Shown here: positions 1 to 11,545 of the stretch, piece after piece
Numbering within the stretch: the first letter of the stretch is position 1
Layout of the letters: every line of letters begins with the position of its first letter
Source of the DNA: Malus domestica
Taxonomy: Eukaryota > Streptophyta > Magnoliopsida > Rosales > Rosaceae
DNA: 64,000 nt
Assembly (NCBI RefSeq): GCF_042453785.1
Contig: NC_091674.1
Coordinates: 29,337,501-29,401,500, forward strand
Reading direction: 5' to 3'
Notes under the pieces: model-generated
Told to the model about the DNA's origin: nothing
The model's database searches: none
Seen by the model: the letters and a program-made list of their open reading frames with translations, nothing else
Position numbers and translations under genes: made by a program

Positions 1-1174
1 TACCGACTTGAAGTATTCCCTAATTGGGGTTGACAGTGAGCTTAATTATATACTAATCACGATTATCATAGCATGCATCTGTCGACACCTCATTGGTTTG
101 GACATTTCTGCACTACTCGAGCCAAATATTCCCTCCCAGATCGTCATCCTGGCAGGATGTTAAACTACTAATCTAACCCTAAGATTTGCATGTTGTATGG
201 ATTTGGATCCATGTCAATTAATGTGTGCACCTGTACCATCCATGTGGGAGACGTCCAAATCATCTTCAACCTTTTCTGCTCTGCAACCAAACCCTGGGAA
301 TCATGCTAGCTGCGTATGGTGGCCGGTACAATTCCAGCACACATCACGTGATGTTACTAATTTATATTGCTTGAAAGTCACACTAAAGAATTTCTCCTAT
401 TGACGTTGAAGTTGATTGACTTATACAAGATAAATTTCAATTACAAAATAAATGTTTATAACCAAAATTTTAGATTTCTTCTTCACTCCAAATATGACAA
501 TACTGATGCTAATTATTCACCTCAAAAACTCAAGAACTGAATTTAATGATTTGGAATTAAGCTTGCTTGCACCTATAGTCATTAGAAAAGAGAGAAAAAA
601 AAGAGACTTTATTTATACTAACTTAAATAATCTGGTCAAGTAAGTACGATATAGGATGATTAGAAGAAAACAACATTAATGCTTATCAACTCTTCTCTTG
701 ACGTTTTCTAAAGTAAATGATTAACATTAATCATATTAATTACATAATTAGTGTAACTCTTGACAACTGTTAATGTTAGTGAAAAAGAATTAAACTACTG
801 AGAAAAAGCCCTTTAGCTATCGTGCAATAACAATCGGGATCCTAAACTTCAATTGTTTTCGAATGTGATTGAGAGTTTTGAGGAGCTTATTTGTGAAGAA
901 CCTTATTCATTTTTTTTCTTCTCTCTCCTTAATAAATAGGAACCTGCAATTATTTTTGGGAGTCTGCATTCCCTGATTAATTAATACCTTAACATATGTT
1001 GATATATACTTTGTAAACAAACAAACCCTAGATGAGACAATCAACATGCCATGATCCCTGTAATCATTCTTACAGTACTCAACATATTTACTATAATAAC
1101 GCATAATTACATATGTCTTCTCTTTCATCCAAAGCCTAAAGCTATAACCCCAACCCTTGTGATCTCCAACTCTC
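1..1174. other. AT-rich intergenic DNA upstream of the ERF gene
   Basis: No coding region is supported here. The short open frames lack recognisable domains and codon structure. The last few hundred bases before position 1175 should contain the ERF promoter and leader, but I see no single convincing TATA box. Confidence 0.5.
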
Positions 1175-1837
1175 ATGGACTCATCCTCAGTGTCCCAACC
1201 TATACAAACACATACTTTCCAAGAAAACAAAAAGAAAAACATGAGAAAAGGTAACAAAAATGGAAAAAGGTTTCTGGGAGTGAGACAAAGACCATCAGGA
1301 AGATGGGTGGCTGAAATCAAGGACTCCTCACAGAAGCTGAGGCTGTGGCTAGGGACTTTCGATCAGGCGGAGGAGGCGGCGTTGGCGTACGATAAGGCTG
1401 CTAGGCTCCTAAGAGGCAGGAATGCAAAAACCAACTTTCCCTCATGTCACACGTTGAACACACATGAAGAAAACTGCAGCATATTGAGAAAAAATCCAAG
1501 GCTTTATCAGTTCCTTCAGCATGCAATCATGAAGAACCATGCAAGATCCTCGTCTCTAAATAGCGCGAAGATTAAACCGTGGGATCGAAACCAAATTAGA
1601 GGAATCGATTTTGATATACTTGTCGAAGAAACTATAGTTTGTTCTTCGAGTGGTGCTGCTACTACTTCTGGTCAAGATCATGGTGATCACGATGAGGATA
1701 GGAATAAAAAGCTTTGTGCACTTTCATTCGGTAGTTGTAAAGTTTATTCTTCTGTGGTTGTAGCTCCTTCTTTCAGTGCTTCTTCTCAGTGCCAACAGGC
1801 GCATGATGAAGAAGAAAAAGGTTATCAAGAGCCCTAA
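1175..1837 (+). CDS. AP2/ERF transcription factor, RAP2.11/ERN-like
   Basis: A single-exon, 220-residue DNA-binding protein expected to act in the nucleus as a transcription factor. One AP2/ERF domain spans about residues 33-89, with [16 protein letters not shown], the WLGTF turn and the [16 protein letters not shown] helix all visible. At the two positions used to separate DREB and ERF proteins it has Val14 (DREB-like) and Asp19 (ERF-like), the mix I recall for the RAP2.11/ERN branch. The N-terminus is short and Lys/Asn-rich. The remaining ~130 residues are Ser/Asp/Glu-rich with no known domain, possibly an activation region. The start is the first ATG of the open frame, 30 codons before the domain. 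There is no intron, as is common in this family. Family membership is near certain; the sub-branch is inference from the domain alone. The target genes cannot be read from the sequence. Confidence 0.93.
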   Translation: MDSSSVSQPIQTHTFQENKKKNMRKGNKNGKRFLGVRQRPSGRWVAEIKDSSQKLRLWLGTFDQAEEAALAYDKAARLLRGRNAKTNFPSCHTLNTHEENCSILRKNPRLYQFLQHAIMKNHARSSSLNSAKIKPWDRNQIRGIDFDILVEETIVCSSSGAATTSGQDHGDHDEDRNKKLCALSFGSCKVYSSVVVAPSFSASSQCQQAHDEEEKGYQEP

Positions 1838-2582
1838 TTAATTAGTCTCTTAATTTGTTATATGCAAATTTGGGTGGTTATTTTTGTGACAAATATGTGA
1901 AACAAGAAGATAATCAAAGGTAATTCGACTTTGGAAAATGATTAGATTTGTGTGTACGTCTGTATGTGGCTTCTGTTTAACGTGTTCTTCCAGCTTTTAC
2001 TATCAATATTGAAATATGGAGCCTGGAAAATATAATTTGATAAGAAATTAAAATAGAGGTTTATTAGTAAGATAGTTACTTGCATATACAAGTTGTTAAG
2101 AGTCCGTTTGATAACTATTTGAGTTTTAGTTTTTTATTTTAATTTTTGTGTTAGAGATAGAACGGAAATTCATGGATAGAACGGAAATTCATGGAAGAAA
2201 TGAGAGATATAGATGAGCGAATGACGGATGGTGCATGAGAGAGAGATGTAGAAAGAGAGTGTAAGAAATGTTGCACAAAATGAAGACTAAAAACCAATAA
2301 CCAAAACTATTTTAAGTTGTCTTCAGTCTTCAGATTTTATTTTCATTTTCTGTTCTTACACCAACCTTCACTTTTAAAACTAAAAACGAACCCTAATTGT
2401 TTTCCGAAGTTAGAATTATAAATGACCGGAGGTTTTCAAAACTCATCATTTTAGTCTTCTGAGTTCAAAACCGATCAAAAGGGTTATGAACTTTGAATAT
2501 ATGCAGATGCATGTCTTAATTATGATAATGTATCACAGTGTTGCATTCATTGCTATATGCGAAAAACCTTAGCTTTATTTTA

Positions 2583-2735
2583 GGAAAACTAATTAAAAGA
2601 GCTTAAAAACTTTGAGTTTTAACGATAAAGACAAAATAAAGGGTAAAGTGAATAGTACCAAGATTGACTTTTTAGTGTTAAAATGTGGTTTTTCATTACA
2701 GTGAACAGTATCGGGAACTTTTCGTTAAAGTTTCC
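2583..2735 (+). mobile_element. MITE family B, copy 1 (hAT-type)
   Basis: A 153-bp non-autonomous element flanked by a perfect 8-bp target duplication, TTATTTTA, at 2575-2582 and 2736-2743. It begins GGAAAACTAATTAAAA and ends TTCGTTAAAGTTTCC. Its interior carries the family signatures GTAAAGTGAATAGTACC and GATTGACTTTTTAGTG. Relatives occur at 14168, 22494, 30937 and 55040. The 8-bp duplication points to hAT transposase mobilisation. No coding capacity. Confidence 0.85.
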
Positions 2736-3285
2736 TTATTTTATAGAGAGAAGATGATGCAATATGCTTGTACGTGTAGTAAAGCAGTCTAACATCTTAG
2801 TAGATAAAAGAGTTTTTATCAATGTGAAACTCCTATCTCTTTTAAATTATTGTAATGATTTTGAACTCTTCCTCTTCTTCTAATAATAATAAAAATACAA
2901 AAATAAATATGCTTGAAAAAATATAAATTTCTTGATTTCACAATTGTGTACACGTAGCTAAGCCTAGTTAGTTTTAACATCTTACGCGATAAGGACATGT
3001 TCGAATCATTAAAGAAAGAACTAGACAACAACAAGAATTATATTCTATTTGGTCAATTTTTTTTAGCCCCCCAACGAAGAAGTTGTAGGTGTGAAGAGAA
3101 CTTTGTGTAAAATGATTCAAATAATTAGAAGAAAATTTGAATAATTAACTAGCTTTGAGTAGACATTAAACTATAGGAACATGTCACTCAGACAAAGCAT
3201 GCATGTAGTCATCATTGGTACTAAAAGCCTATAATCAACGATGGATTCAGGATATTTATTTAATTTTTTGAAAGTCCTTGTTAAT

Positions 3286-3788
3286 GTTCTAAAAGACGCT
3301 AAGCGTTAGTTAGACGGCGGATTAGGGTCTAGCACCTAGGTGGTTAGGGGGATCTAGTCGGGAGTCTAAGCGGATTTAAGTAAATTTATTATATATTGTA
3401 TAAATAAGTGACTATTAATTATACTTAAAAACGCATAATTGTATTAGCAAAAATAAATTGCAGAATAAAATGACATATAGATTATAAAGTATTAGAACAT
3501 ATTGAAAACATAAGGAACAAACATATAATGAGTGTTCATCTAAGTATTCAACAAGTCTCTACATTTTATTGACAAAATAATGAAAAAAGAAAATTATTGA
3601 TTTTCTGTCCAAGTGAGAGTTGCAACTTAGGTGGGTGCCTATGCGGGTTTAGGCAGGCTAGGTGGGTGTCTGACGTGCTAGGCGGACGCCCAAGCGGGCC
3701 TAGGCGCACTTTCTTAATTTTCAAACACCTATGGACTCATTGGGGCAGTGACCAGTCGTCTAGCGCCTAGGCGGAGATTTTTAGAACA
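3286..3788. mobile_element. ~500-bp TIR element rich in CTAGGCG motifs
   Basis: The left end reads GTTCTAAAAGACGCTAAGCG and the right end, in reverse complement, GTTCTAAAAATCTCCGCCTA, so the termini are inverted repeats. Flanking bases TTGTTAAT and GTGTTAAAT resemble a degraded 8-bp target duplication. Both subterminal regions carry repeated TAGGCG/CTAGGCGG motifs around an AT-rich core with no open frame. Interpreted as a non-autonomous DNA transposon, probably hAT-like. The superfamily is inference. Confidence 0.6.
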
Positions 3789-5904
3789 GTGTTAAATGTT
3801 CAAGTTTTTTATATTAAAAGCGCATAAACAAATTTTAGTTTGTTCACGAAGGCGTTTATCGTACACTTGGTGGGTTTGTTGTCATCAGTCGAACCATGTT
3901 ACACATATGTCAATAGATATTGATGTTTTGCCAAAGCAATCTAATGAGTGTTATCGAGAGCATTTGCCAAGTGTTATCGAGAGCATTTGCCGAGTGTTGT
4001 CGACGCAACTTGTCGAGTACTGCTGAGATATGTTTAGCAAATATTACATCAATCATTTGATGACACAAAAAAAAAAACTTGTACCGTATTTTTAAAGGAT
4101 CCCTGAAAACAATTCACATGCTTGTTTCTCAGCCTTGGATGATCCTAGGACCAACTTGGTCCCAATGTGCATCCGCTCTTACCTATAATATCTTTAAAGT
4201 TAGCTCAAATGATGACAATAGAACTCCAACTTATCATAATCACAGCACATAAATTTTTGAAGTCCCTCGGTAAATGGTAGGATATACATCAGAATTATGA
4301 TACATTTAAAGTTTGATTCCCTTCCACGCTTAGGAATCAAAATGTATTTACCATTTAACCAAATAACATAAGATATACTTTGAACCTTCTGGTCTTAGCT
4401 TGAGTCATCATGAAATGAAATCGAAAAGAAAACATATGCGAAAGTTATTGGTGTGTAATTGTAATGGTGTGACGTCCCACTCCCACAATTGAAATGTCCA
4501 TTTCAATTTTCATGCCCGAATGTGTTTGTTGTTTTTCTTTTCGCGGGTTTAGGCCTCGTCCCCCACACACAACCCTCGGCTTGTATTCTTTTACTTTCGT
4601 TTTCATTACTTAATCAATTACGGAGATAGGGAATAGAGGGATCGTTTTATCGGGAAGTTAGTCATTTCTCATCACATTGAGCAAGAATGAAGTATCCTAC
4701 TTTGTAGTTGATGGCTAACCCTAGGGTTTTGGTTCTTTCTAACCGCCTTGTGCAAATTTAGAGAGTAATGCAACTATTGTAGTCTGACGATCAAGTCTTA
4801 TGTGTAGTTTGATTCACCTAAGTCATTATCTTCTTTTCAATAATAAAAATTGTGTTCATGGGAATAGCCTAAGATATACGAAACTAGTTGCATATCTGAC
4901 AAATTGATTCTCTAGTGCATGCAATGATAAATTCTCTCTTGCAATTAAGATATAATACTCATGACTGTAATTTGTTTGATAAAAGTTTATCGCGTTTTGA
5001 AAAAGTGAACTACTCTTTCAATACACGACAATAGAGTATCTATCCTACGCAAAAGTCCTCCTTTGTTTTCCTCTATGATGTAAATGACAAATTGGCAAAT
5101 CCTTATCAGAATGAGCATGCCAAATAATATGCATGGTGATCACTTTCAATGGCACACAACACGTTACCCACCCACATTGTCAAACGCACGCCAACATCAT
5201 CTTCTTTTGCTTCCTCTACATAATTTAGATTCATAGCCACCGTCAATGTCCTTTTCATTATCCTCGCCACAAGACCATTTCGTCAAAATAAGGCATCGTT
5301 TGTGGGGTCTTGGTGACCTAATTGTGTTCACTAATTCAATAAACAAAATCGAACTTGTTTTATATTGGGTTATGCATGATACATGTGCTTTGCCTTCGTA
5401 GAATAAACTTACTGATCTGGGTGTAATGTCACCGTCACACGAGGAGAGTGATAGATAACAAACCAAATTGTATATGAAGCAGCTTGAGAAACATACATTC
5501 AAGAAAACTAGGGTTTTGAGAATTTTAAAGTTATGATTTGAAAGATGTCCATGGTATTTATTTTTTGTTAGGTCAAATTAAAAAGTTAAGGTATTGGGTT
5601 CGAAATCCGCTGTTGGGATGAAAGCCAGACTTGTGGCCAGGAAAAACTGAAATGCTTCTGTGAGTCTTCCTGACCCCCAAAAGAAGTGGATAACCATGAC
5701 TTACCACCAGTTGTCATTTTTGAAAAAAAAAGGAAATCTTTGTAACTGACAACAACCATATCACTACGACGCATGCCCACAAAGTTAAATCTCCTTTGTT
5801 TTTTTATAACTCCTTACACGTAAGAATTAAGCAGTATTCTATGGTTAAAACCATGGAAAACTCTGTCTAGAATCCTGTCAACACAACAAACAATAACTAA
5901 TATA

Positions 5905-6040
5905 GGAATGTGCTATCCACACACCAATTTTTACTTCTCACACACTATTTGTTAATTTCTGTCTGTTGATCTTCTTTAATTTATCCGATCCAATGGCCGA
6001 AAATTAGAAAGGTGTGTAAGAAGTAAAAAAAGATGTGTGA
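5905..6040 (+). mobile_element. MITE family A, copy 1 (3' end cut)
   Basis: Matches the element at 13327-13470: GGAATGTGCTATCCACACAC at the left, then TTTTTACTTCTCACACAC, CTGTTGATCTTCTTTAAT and AAGGTGTGTAAGAAGT. The expected right terminus is missing and the sequence passes straight into the next repeat at 6051, suggesting that the foldback element disrupted it or that it was truncated. Confidence 0.8.
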
Positions 6041-6050
6041 TCCCCGAACT

Positions 6051-6346
6051 TGGAGCAAGGATCCCCGAACTTGGCTCAATTAGAACTTTAGTCGCTGAAT
6101 TAAAATTTTGAGCATTAGTCCCTAAACTTATTATAATGTGGAGCAATAGTCTTTTTCGCCAACTTCGTTATTCATTGATCCAAAATAAATGGTTTAAAGG
6201 GGCAAAAAATGAATGAAAGTTCTAGCAAAGCTAGCCAAAAAAATCATTGCTCCACATCATTACAAGTTCGGAAACCAATACTCACAAATTTTCGTCCAGA
6301 GATCAAAGCTCCAATTAAACTAAAATGGAAGGACCATAGCTCCAAG
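6051..6346. mobile_element. Foldback element with ~110-bp inverted arms
   Basis: The left arm (TTGGAGCAAGGATCCCCGAA ... AATGTGGAGCAATAGTC) and the reverse complement of the right arm (TTGGAGCTATGGTCCTTCCA ... GATGTGGAGCAATGATT) align over roughly 110 bases around a short central loop. No coding capacity. A foldback-type non-autonomous element. No clean target duplication was identified. Confidence 0.7.
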
Positions 6347-7964
6347 TATCTCTATCGAAGAAAACCAGAAACATGCAACTAACTACTAACATTTGCTCAT
6401 GTCAGATCAGTGGTTTCTCAAAAGTAGACCAAAAATAGGAAAGGAATACAAAACCCTAGCAATTTTCATTAAATATACACAATCTGACATCACTTTGGTA
6501 CAAGGAATTTGATACCAGGTTCTACAAGTAAAAATCAAACACAGAAGATTCTCTGGCAACTTGGTACTCCATGTAACTGCAGTTTCCTCTCACTTACATG
6601 CAGTCATGACGTTGTGTTTCCCAATTGCAAACCTTCTTTCAGAACACACTTTTTTACCATTAAAAGGGAAAGCAACAAGTTCAAACTTTTAAACCACCTG
6701 CTCAATAAAATGACAAATATTTTGGAAGCCAATTAATTGCCCTATCATACATAAAGATTTTTGGCCGCTATATCTTGGTTATTGGATTCTCGATCAAGAA
6801 ACTAACGGCAAAAAACTTAGCGTAGAAGATATTTCGGAGCATACTACAAAATCTCCGTATATATATAGTTCCAGCAAACACAAATGAGGGAAAAGAAAAT
6901 ATTCCCCTTCTTTATTACAGCCAATCCTTCAGCTCTTTCACAAAAAAAGGGAAAAGAACTGTCAAGGGAACTTAAACAAGTATTAATTACACAGGCAAAA
7001 GTAAACGTTAGTGCATTAGAAAGATGATTAGGAAATAATCCAACGATTAAAAACATCGTGTAATACATTACGAGCGCGAATAGGGAAAATTAATTCCGTA
7101 ATACAGAAGTAATGAACTTAAGAGGAAGCAAAATACTTTGAAGAACATAAAGTCGATAAACAAGGACATCAATTCCAGCAAAAGAGAAAGAACAAGAACA
7201 TCACAAGACCCCCAAAATTATTGTTCCAGGAAAAGAACAAGTTCGATCAGAACAACTGCGTAAGGTTGGTTACTTGAAAACGAAATTCAACCCACGAACA
7301 AAGACTTCTAACCAATTAATTCACCCCAAAGCATCTTACAGAAGAACGAGAAGAACAACTGTTTGGTATCCATTGAATTACAACAACAAAATCTTATCTC
7401 ACTAAGTAGGGTTGGCTGTATGAATCTAAGAACGCCTTGCGCCAAGTCTTTCATTAGCTCCAAATACTCAATTGAACTACTAGATATAGAAATTCAATCA
7501 TTACTATCGGTTTCGCCATCATAATCACAATGATGAACACAATAAACTCAAAATTCTGCACCCAAAACGACTAAATCTGAACACAGAACCACATACACAC
7601 TGTGTACTCCACTTTGAATACACATAAGTTCATCTCGACAGGTAGATCTATACTCTAAAAATTCAATCATCTTCTCATCACATATATTATCAAACACTAA
7701 ACGTTCTGTTAACCAACATGGAAAATATTAAATTTTCAACCAGTAATTAATAAGTTAAATAAAATATAAAGCTTCAAACTTCAGTAGAAACAAAAGCATG
7801 TCATAGATCATAGATCATGTATGTTCAAGTGCAGAATTTAGGAAAGTAAAACCATAATCTAGATAAATAATTAATTCCCCATTTAATTCCCTGCAGTAAA
7901 CCACCAATAGCACATACAAACAAAATAGCAAACGCAAATTACCCACAAATCTGGTTTTATTTAC

Positions 7965-8047
7965 CTTTTTAAAAAATTGACAAGCTCCTTGCCTTCTGGG
8001 TTCAGATCAGAAGCTGGAAAAAACCCCCAGAATTCAATCTTTCCCAT
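7965..8047 (-). other. Candidate first exon or small peptide frame (low confidence)
   Basis: On the minus strand an ATG at 8047 opens a 27-codon frame (starting MGKIEFWGFFPASDLNPEGK) that runs into a good splice donor, AAAAAG|GTAAAT, at 7965/7964. The upstream minus strand has T/C-rich leader-like sequence and a TATATAA motif near 8380. No downstream exon with coding character is visible. It may be the first exon of a non-coding transcript, an upstream reading frame, or chance. Confidence 0.22.
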
Positions 8048-8612
8048 ATTTTCCCACACTTTCTCGGCAACCAAACAGAGCAGTTCAAAAATACCAGCAA
8101 GAAATTAAAAATAAATAAAGAGAAGAATGAGAGAGTGAGCGCTGGATGCAGAGGTTTATCGACCGATTCATGTTCTGTGTTTTTTCACAACAAATCTCAT
8201 AAACAGATCGATGAACCGCTGCCTCCAGTGCACTCCCACCCGACCCCAACAACCAATAATTATTTCATAAATTAAAAATTAAAAAGAAAAAACAAAGACA
8301 AAAATATGTCAATCACCAACCGTAGATCTAAGAAATGAGAGATCTCACAACAAAATCAGAGATCTCACAACAACATTATATAAAATAATAATAATATATA
8401 CTTACATACATACGCTGATGCATGTATTTATAGGGTGTGAGAGAAACGGATTGAGCCCAGGAATCTGGAGAATCGCATCACGCATACTCTCCCTCTCTCT
8501 TCTCTCTCATGAGTTTGTTAATAAGTTAACAAGAAATGCTAAATATACTCTCTCAAAAGTCTCTCAATTAACTCTGTCGTTTTTTGTTTTTAACATAATA
8601 TTTTATAACGTT

Positions 8613-8795
8613 AACAATGAAAATTAACGTTAAAATTGAAAGTGCAAAGAGTCGTTTTACTTTAAAAGAGTCTAACAACGAAAATTAACCTTAAACTAGA
8701 AACTGCAGAGAGTCGTTTTACTTTGAAAGGGACTGATAACAAAAATTAACGTTAAACTAGAAAGTTCGTAAAGTCGTTTTACTTTGAAAGAGTCT
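8613..8795 (+). repeat. Three tandem copies of a ~61-bp unit
   Basis: Units begin at about 8613, 8674 and 8735. Each contains an AAAATTAACGTTAAACTAGA-like block followed by AGAGTCGTTTTACTTTGAAA. Copies differ at several positions, so the array is not recent. Confidence 0.85.
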
Positions 8796-9421
8796 GCTTA
8801 ACATTTCATTGACTTAGTCACGGACCGGATGTAGTACAGTGTATTTTCAAGGGGTATTTAAGGCAACGTGGGTTTTGAACGAATTAATAAAGAGATCAAA
8901 ATTATATTTAAGTTACAATTAGGTCTGAGAAACACCGAACTGCAAACCTGTAGAACTCCTGTTCTCTCTCTCTCCCTCCGCAGTTTGCATCTCATCGTCT
9001 CTCTCTTGACAATGGCAAACTCATATGCCCTCTTCTCAACTGGACCACCTTCCCTCTCTTAAACCAAATTCCCCAGCAAACCACCACGACGCATCTGCTG
9101 TGCAAACTAAGGCGTTAACCAAAGCTTCAGACCTGTTTAACCCAAAGGAAAACGAACTTCAGACGGACAAGCATTAAAAACGGAGGCAAAGAGAAAGAGA
9201 GATGAAGTGGCGGGGGCTGGGTTTTAACGGAGAGAACGAGAGTGACGCCGGCGCCGGTGAGGGGCGCTGGGTTTGACCGATGGAGAGGAGAGAAAGGCAG
9301 ATAGAAAGATCATTCTGATGGGTCACAATTTTTCGTCGTACAGCTTCAAATTTTAATTACAACCGTTCAGATTAATCCAATGGTTATAAAATAAAATGTA
9401 TAAATAACATGTGTATTTACA

Positions 9422-9630
9422 AATGTACGCTACAGAAGCCCTCGTTCGGACTACTCCATCCCCCAATCATACAGCCAATACGCAAGTGACCATTTACCAT
9501 AGTGCTGGAAATATGTTGAGTTTTGTATGCTACAAAAGCCCTCGTCTCGTTCGGGCTAATCCATCCTCCAATCATATAGTCAATATGCAATTGGCTCTTT
9601 ACTATAGTGGTGGAAAAATATTGAGTTTTT
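9422..9630 (+). repeat. Tandem duplication, ~105-bp unit
   Basis: Two diverged units, about 9422-9523 and 9524-9630. Both carry GCTACARAAGCCCTCGT, a CCAATCATAYAG block, and end in GGAAATATGTTGAGTTTT or a close variant. A partial third copy of the CCAATCATACAGCCAATAC block lies near 9703. Open frames on both strands simply follow this repeat. Confidence 0.8.
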
Positions 9631-10078
9631 ATATGACGGTGTGAATTCAAACTCTATCAATAATTAATTTAACATTTAATATAATAAAATCTATTGTTTG
9701 ACAGAGAAAAATCATACAGCCAATACATCAAATAAATAGATAATAATTAAATGAAGGTGAAAGATCTCTGCCGTCCATTAATGTTAAATCCATCGAGGGA
9801 CCCAACGCAGTCCACAGGTCAGATTCGTCTATGAGGATTGACGACCGAAGCTCATACAGACCGATTGGCATATGGCTACAGCCCAAAGTCGTAAAACGGA
9901 TCGAGCCATGGCAGGCTTTTAATCGTTTTCATCAAGGATGGGTTAGGCCTTAAATCTAAACTATCAAGTACGAGCGTTTTTAAACGAAAGTTCATATTGG
10001 AAAATAACTTACTTTAATGTTTGTAAATAGAGTCTCGCTCTCTCTTACTCGTCGCATGATTAATGAGATTTTTAGAGC

Positions 10079-10775
10079 TCGTTTGAATGTGTTTTTGAAA
10101 TGATTAAAAATATTTTTTGTGAGGTATTTGAATTCCCTAAGGGCAAAGGAATCAGGAATGCATCTTTTATTCCATTTATGCCCTTACTTGTTTTTTATTA
10201 TCCCAACATTGCCATTTATTTGACACTCATTATGTCATTTTTAATAAATAAATAAAACCTATTTATATATTTTTATATAGATAATTGTATTATATAAATT
10301 TAATTAAGAATTTAATTTAATTAATTAGTATGAAAATAATTTATTTATGTAAGGGCAATTTAGTCATCAACTTAGTTTTCATTCCGATTGAAGTGAATTA
10401 GTAAACAACTTATATGGACTCAACATCATTCTTGCCATCTTTTAATAAATAAATAAAACCTATTTATACATGCTTATATAGATGAATTTTATTATATAAA
10501 TTTAATTAAGAATTTAATTAAATTAATTAGTATGAAAATAATTTATTTATGTAAGGGCAATATAGTAATCAACCTAGTTTTCATTCCGATTGAAATGAAT
10601 TAGTAAACAACTTATATGGACTCAACATCATTCCTACTCCGATTCCTGTAAGTTTTAGTAAACAACTTCAACAGGAATCAGATTCTGATTCCACCTCATT
10701 TCAATTCCTCCTCAATCCAATTCCCCCTCAATCCAATTCCTCTCAATTTGATTACGGATTAGTAAACGTGGCTTT
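10079..10775. mobile_element. Probable non-autonomous DNA element with internal 201-bp duplication
   Basis: Two near-identical ~201-bp units (about 10230-10430 and 10431-10632) each run from TTTTAATAAATAAATAAAAC to GGACTCAACATCATTC. They are flanked on the right by repeated GGAATCAGATTCTGATTCC and CAATTCCTCCTCAATCC motifs and a terminus near ATTAGTAAACGTGGC. The GAATC/GATTCC-rich ends resemble common plant non-autonomous elements. Exact ends were not resolved. Confidence 0.55.
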
Positions 10776-11450
10776 AGTGTTTGACAAGGATCCTTACTCT
10801 TTCTATTGGGGCTACATATTATTTGGACTTGCTTTTTTTTTTCTTCACTATTTGGTGTCATCTTATTTACAAAATTGAACTACACTTCACAAATTTGACC
10901 TACTCAAATATTTTTCCAACTTTCACAGCTGCATTCTATGTTAAGAATCGACACAACAATTTACCCTTTTGCATTAAAATCAGAGACTTCTATTGTTCAA
11001 AGTGGACAAAATAATCCCTTAATTTGATGAAATAACTGATAAACTAACGATCAAATGACATTTGAACGAATATAAAGTTTAGAGAGGTTCAAAGTCAAAT
11101 TAAAAATTCAGAGGACAAAGTGAAACAAGACCTATAATTTCATTAAATTATTCCCAAACAACGAAAGAGACTTGTCATTTAGATTAATCATTAAGTAAAC
11201 TTGATGGATAAGAAATTTAATAAAAGGGTGATGTAAAGTCAGCTTTTATGGATGTGGCCATCTCCACGCAAGGCAAAGCTAAAGTAAAACTCCACATCCT
11301 CAAATAAAAAAGAAGATTAAACAAAAAGATATGAAAAGAAAAGTCACTGCTTTTGCCACTTTCCATCATGTCTTCCACTCATACAAGCATGCAGTGAAGC
11401 TATGGCCACCAAAAATTATACATTAAATTTGTACTATGTACATATGTATA

Positions 11451-11452
<2 letters not shown>

Positions 11453-11488
<36 letters not shown>

Positions 11489-11510
11489 GCTATATATTTG
11501 CATCTAAATG
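11453..11510 (+). promoter_or_regulatory. (CT)n tract and TATA box of the downstream gene
   Basis: A pure (CT)n tract of ~28 bases runs directly into TATATATAG at 11481-11489, followed by a second CTATATATTTG. The ATG of the membrane-protein gene is ~55 bases downstream, so this is a plausible core promoter with a short leader. Pyrimidine patches next to TATA boxes are frequent in plant promoters. Confidence 0.6.
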
Positions 11511-11545
11511 CAACTTGATTGTCTGCTTCAAAAATTTCTATAGCC

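Larger units (their letters stand above)
1838..7964. other. Repeat-rich gene-free stretch
   Basis: No protein gene is supported in about 6 kb. The stretch holds a hAT-type MITE (2583-2735), a 0.5-kb terminal-inverted-repeat element (3286-3788), a copy of the CML-MITE family (5905-6040) and a long-arm foldback element (6051-6346), each listed separately. A short tandem repeat built on GTGTTATCGAGAGCATTTGC lies at about 3945-3995. The rest is AT-rich with only short unrelated open frames. Confidence 0.6.
8048..11452. other. Gene-free stretch with several tandem duplications
   Basis: Contains a 61-bp tandem repeat (8613-8795), a ~105-bp tandem duplication (9422-9630) and a larger repeat with an internal 201-bp duplication (10079-10775), listed separately. 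A TC-rich segment at 8960-9010 precedes a short frame starting MANSYALFSTGPPSLS (9012-9059) that is immediately stopped and could be a fragment of a plastid-targeted protein. No gene is supported. Confidence 0.5.

Noticed and set aside
907-1320. 137-codon minus-strand frame overlapping the ERF gene
   Set aside because: It is antisense to the AP2 coding region and has no recognisable domain. The sense strand has an unmistakable AP2 domain.
9012-9059. MANSYALFSTGPPSLS, resembling a plastid transit peptide start
   Set aside because: Stopped after 16 codons, and no continuing exon in any frame could be supported. At most a gene fragment.
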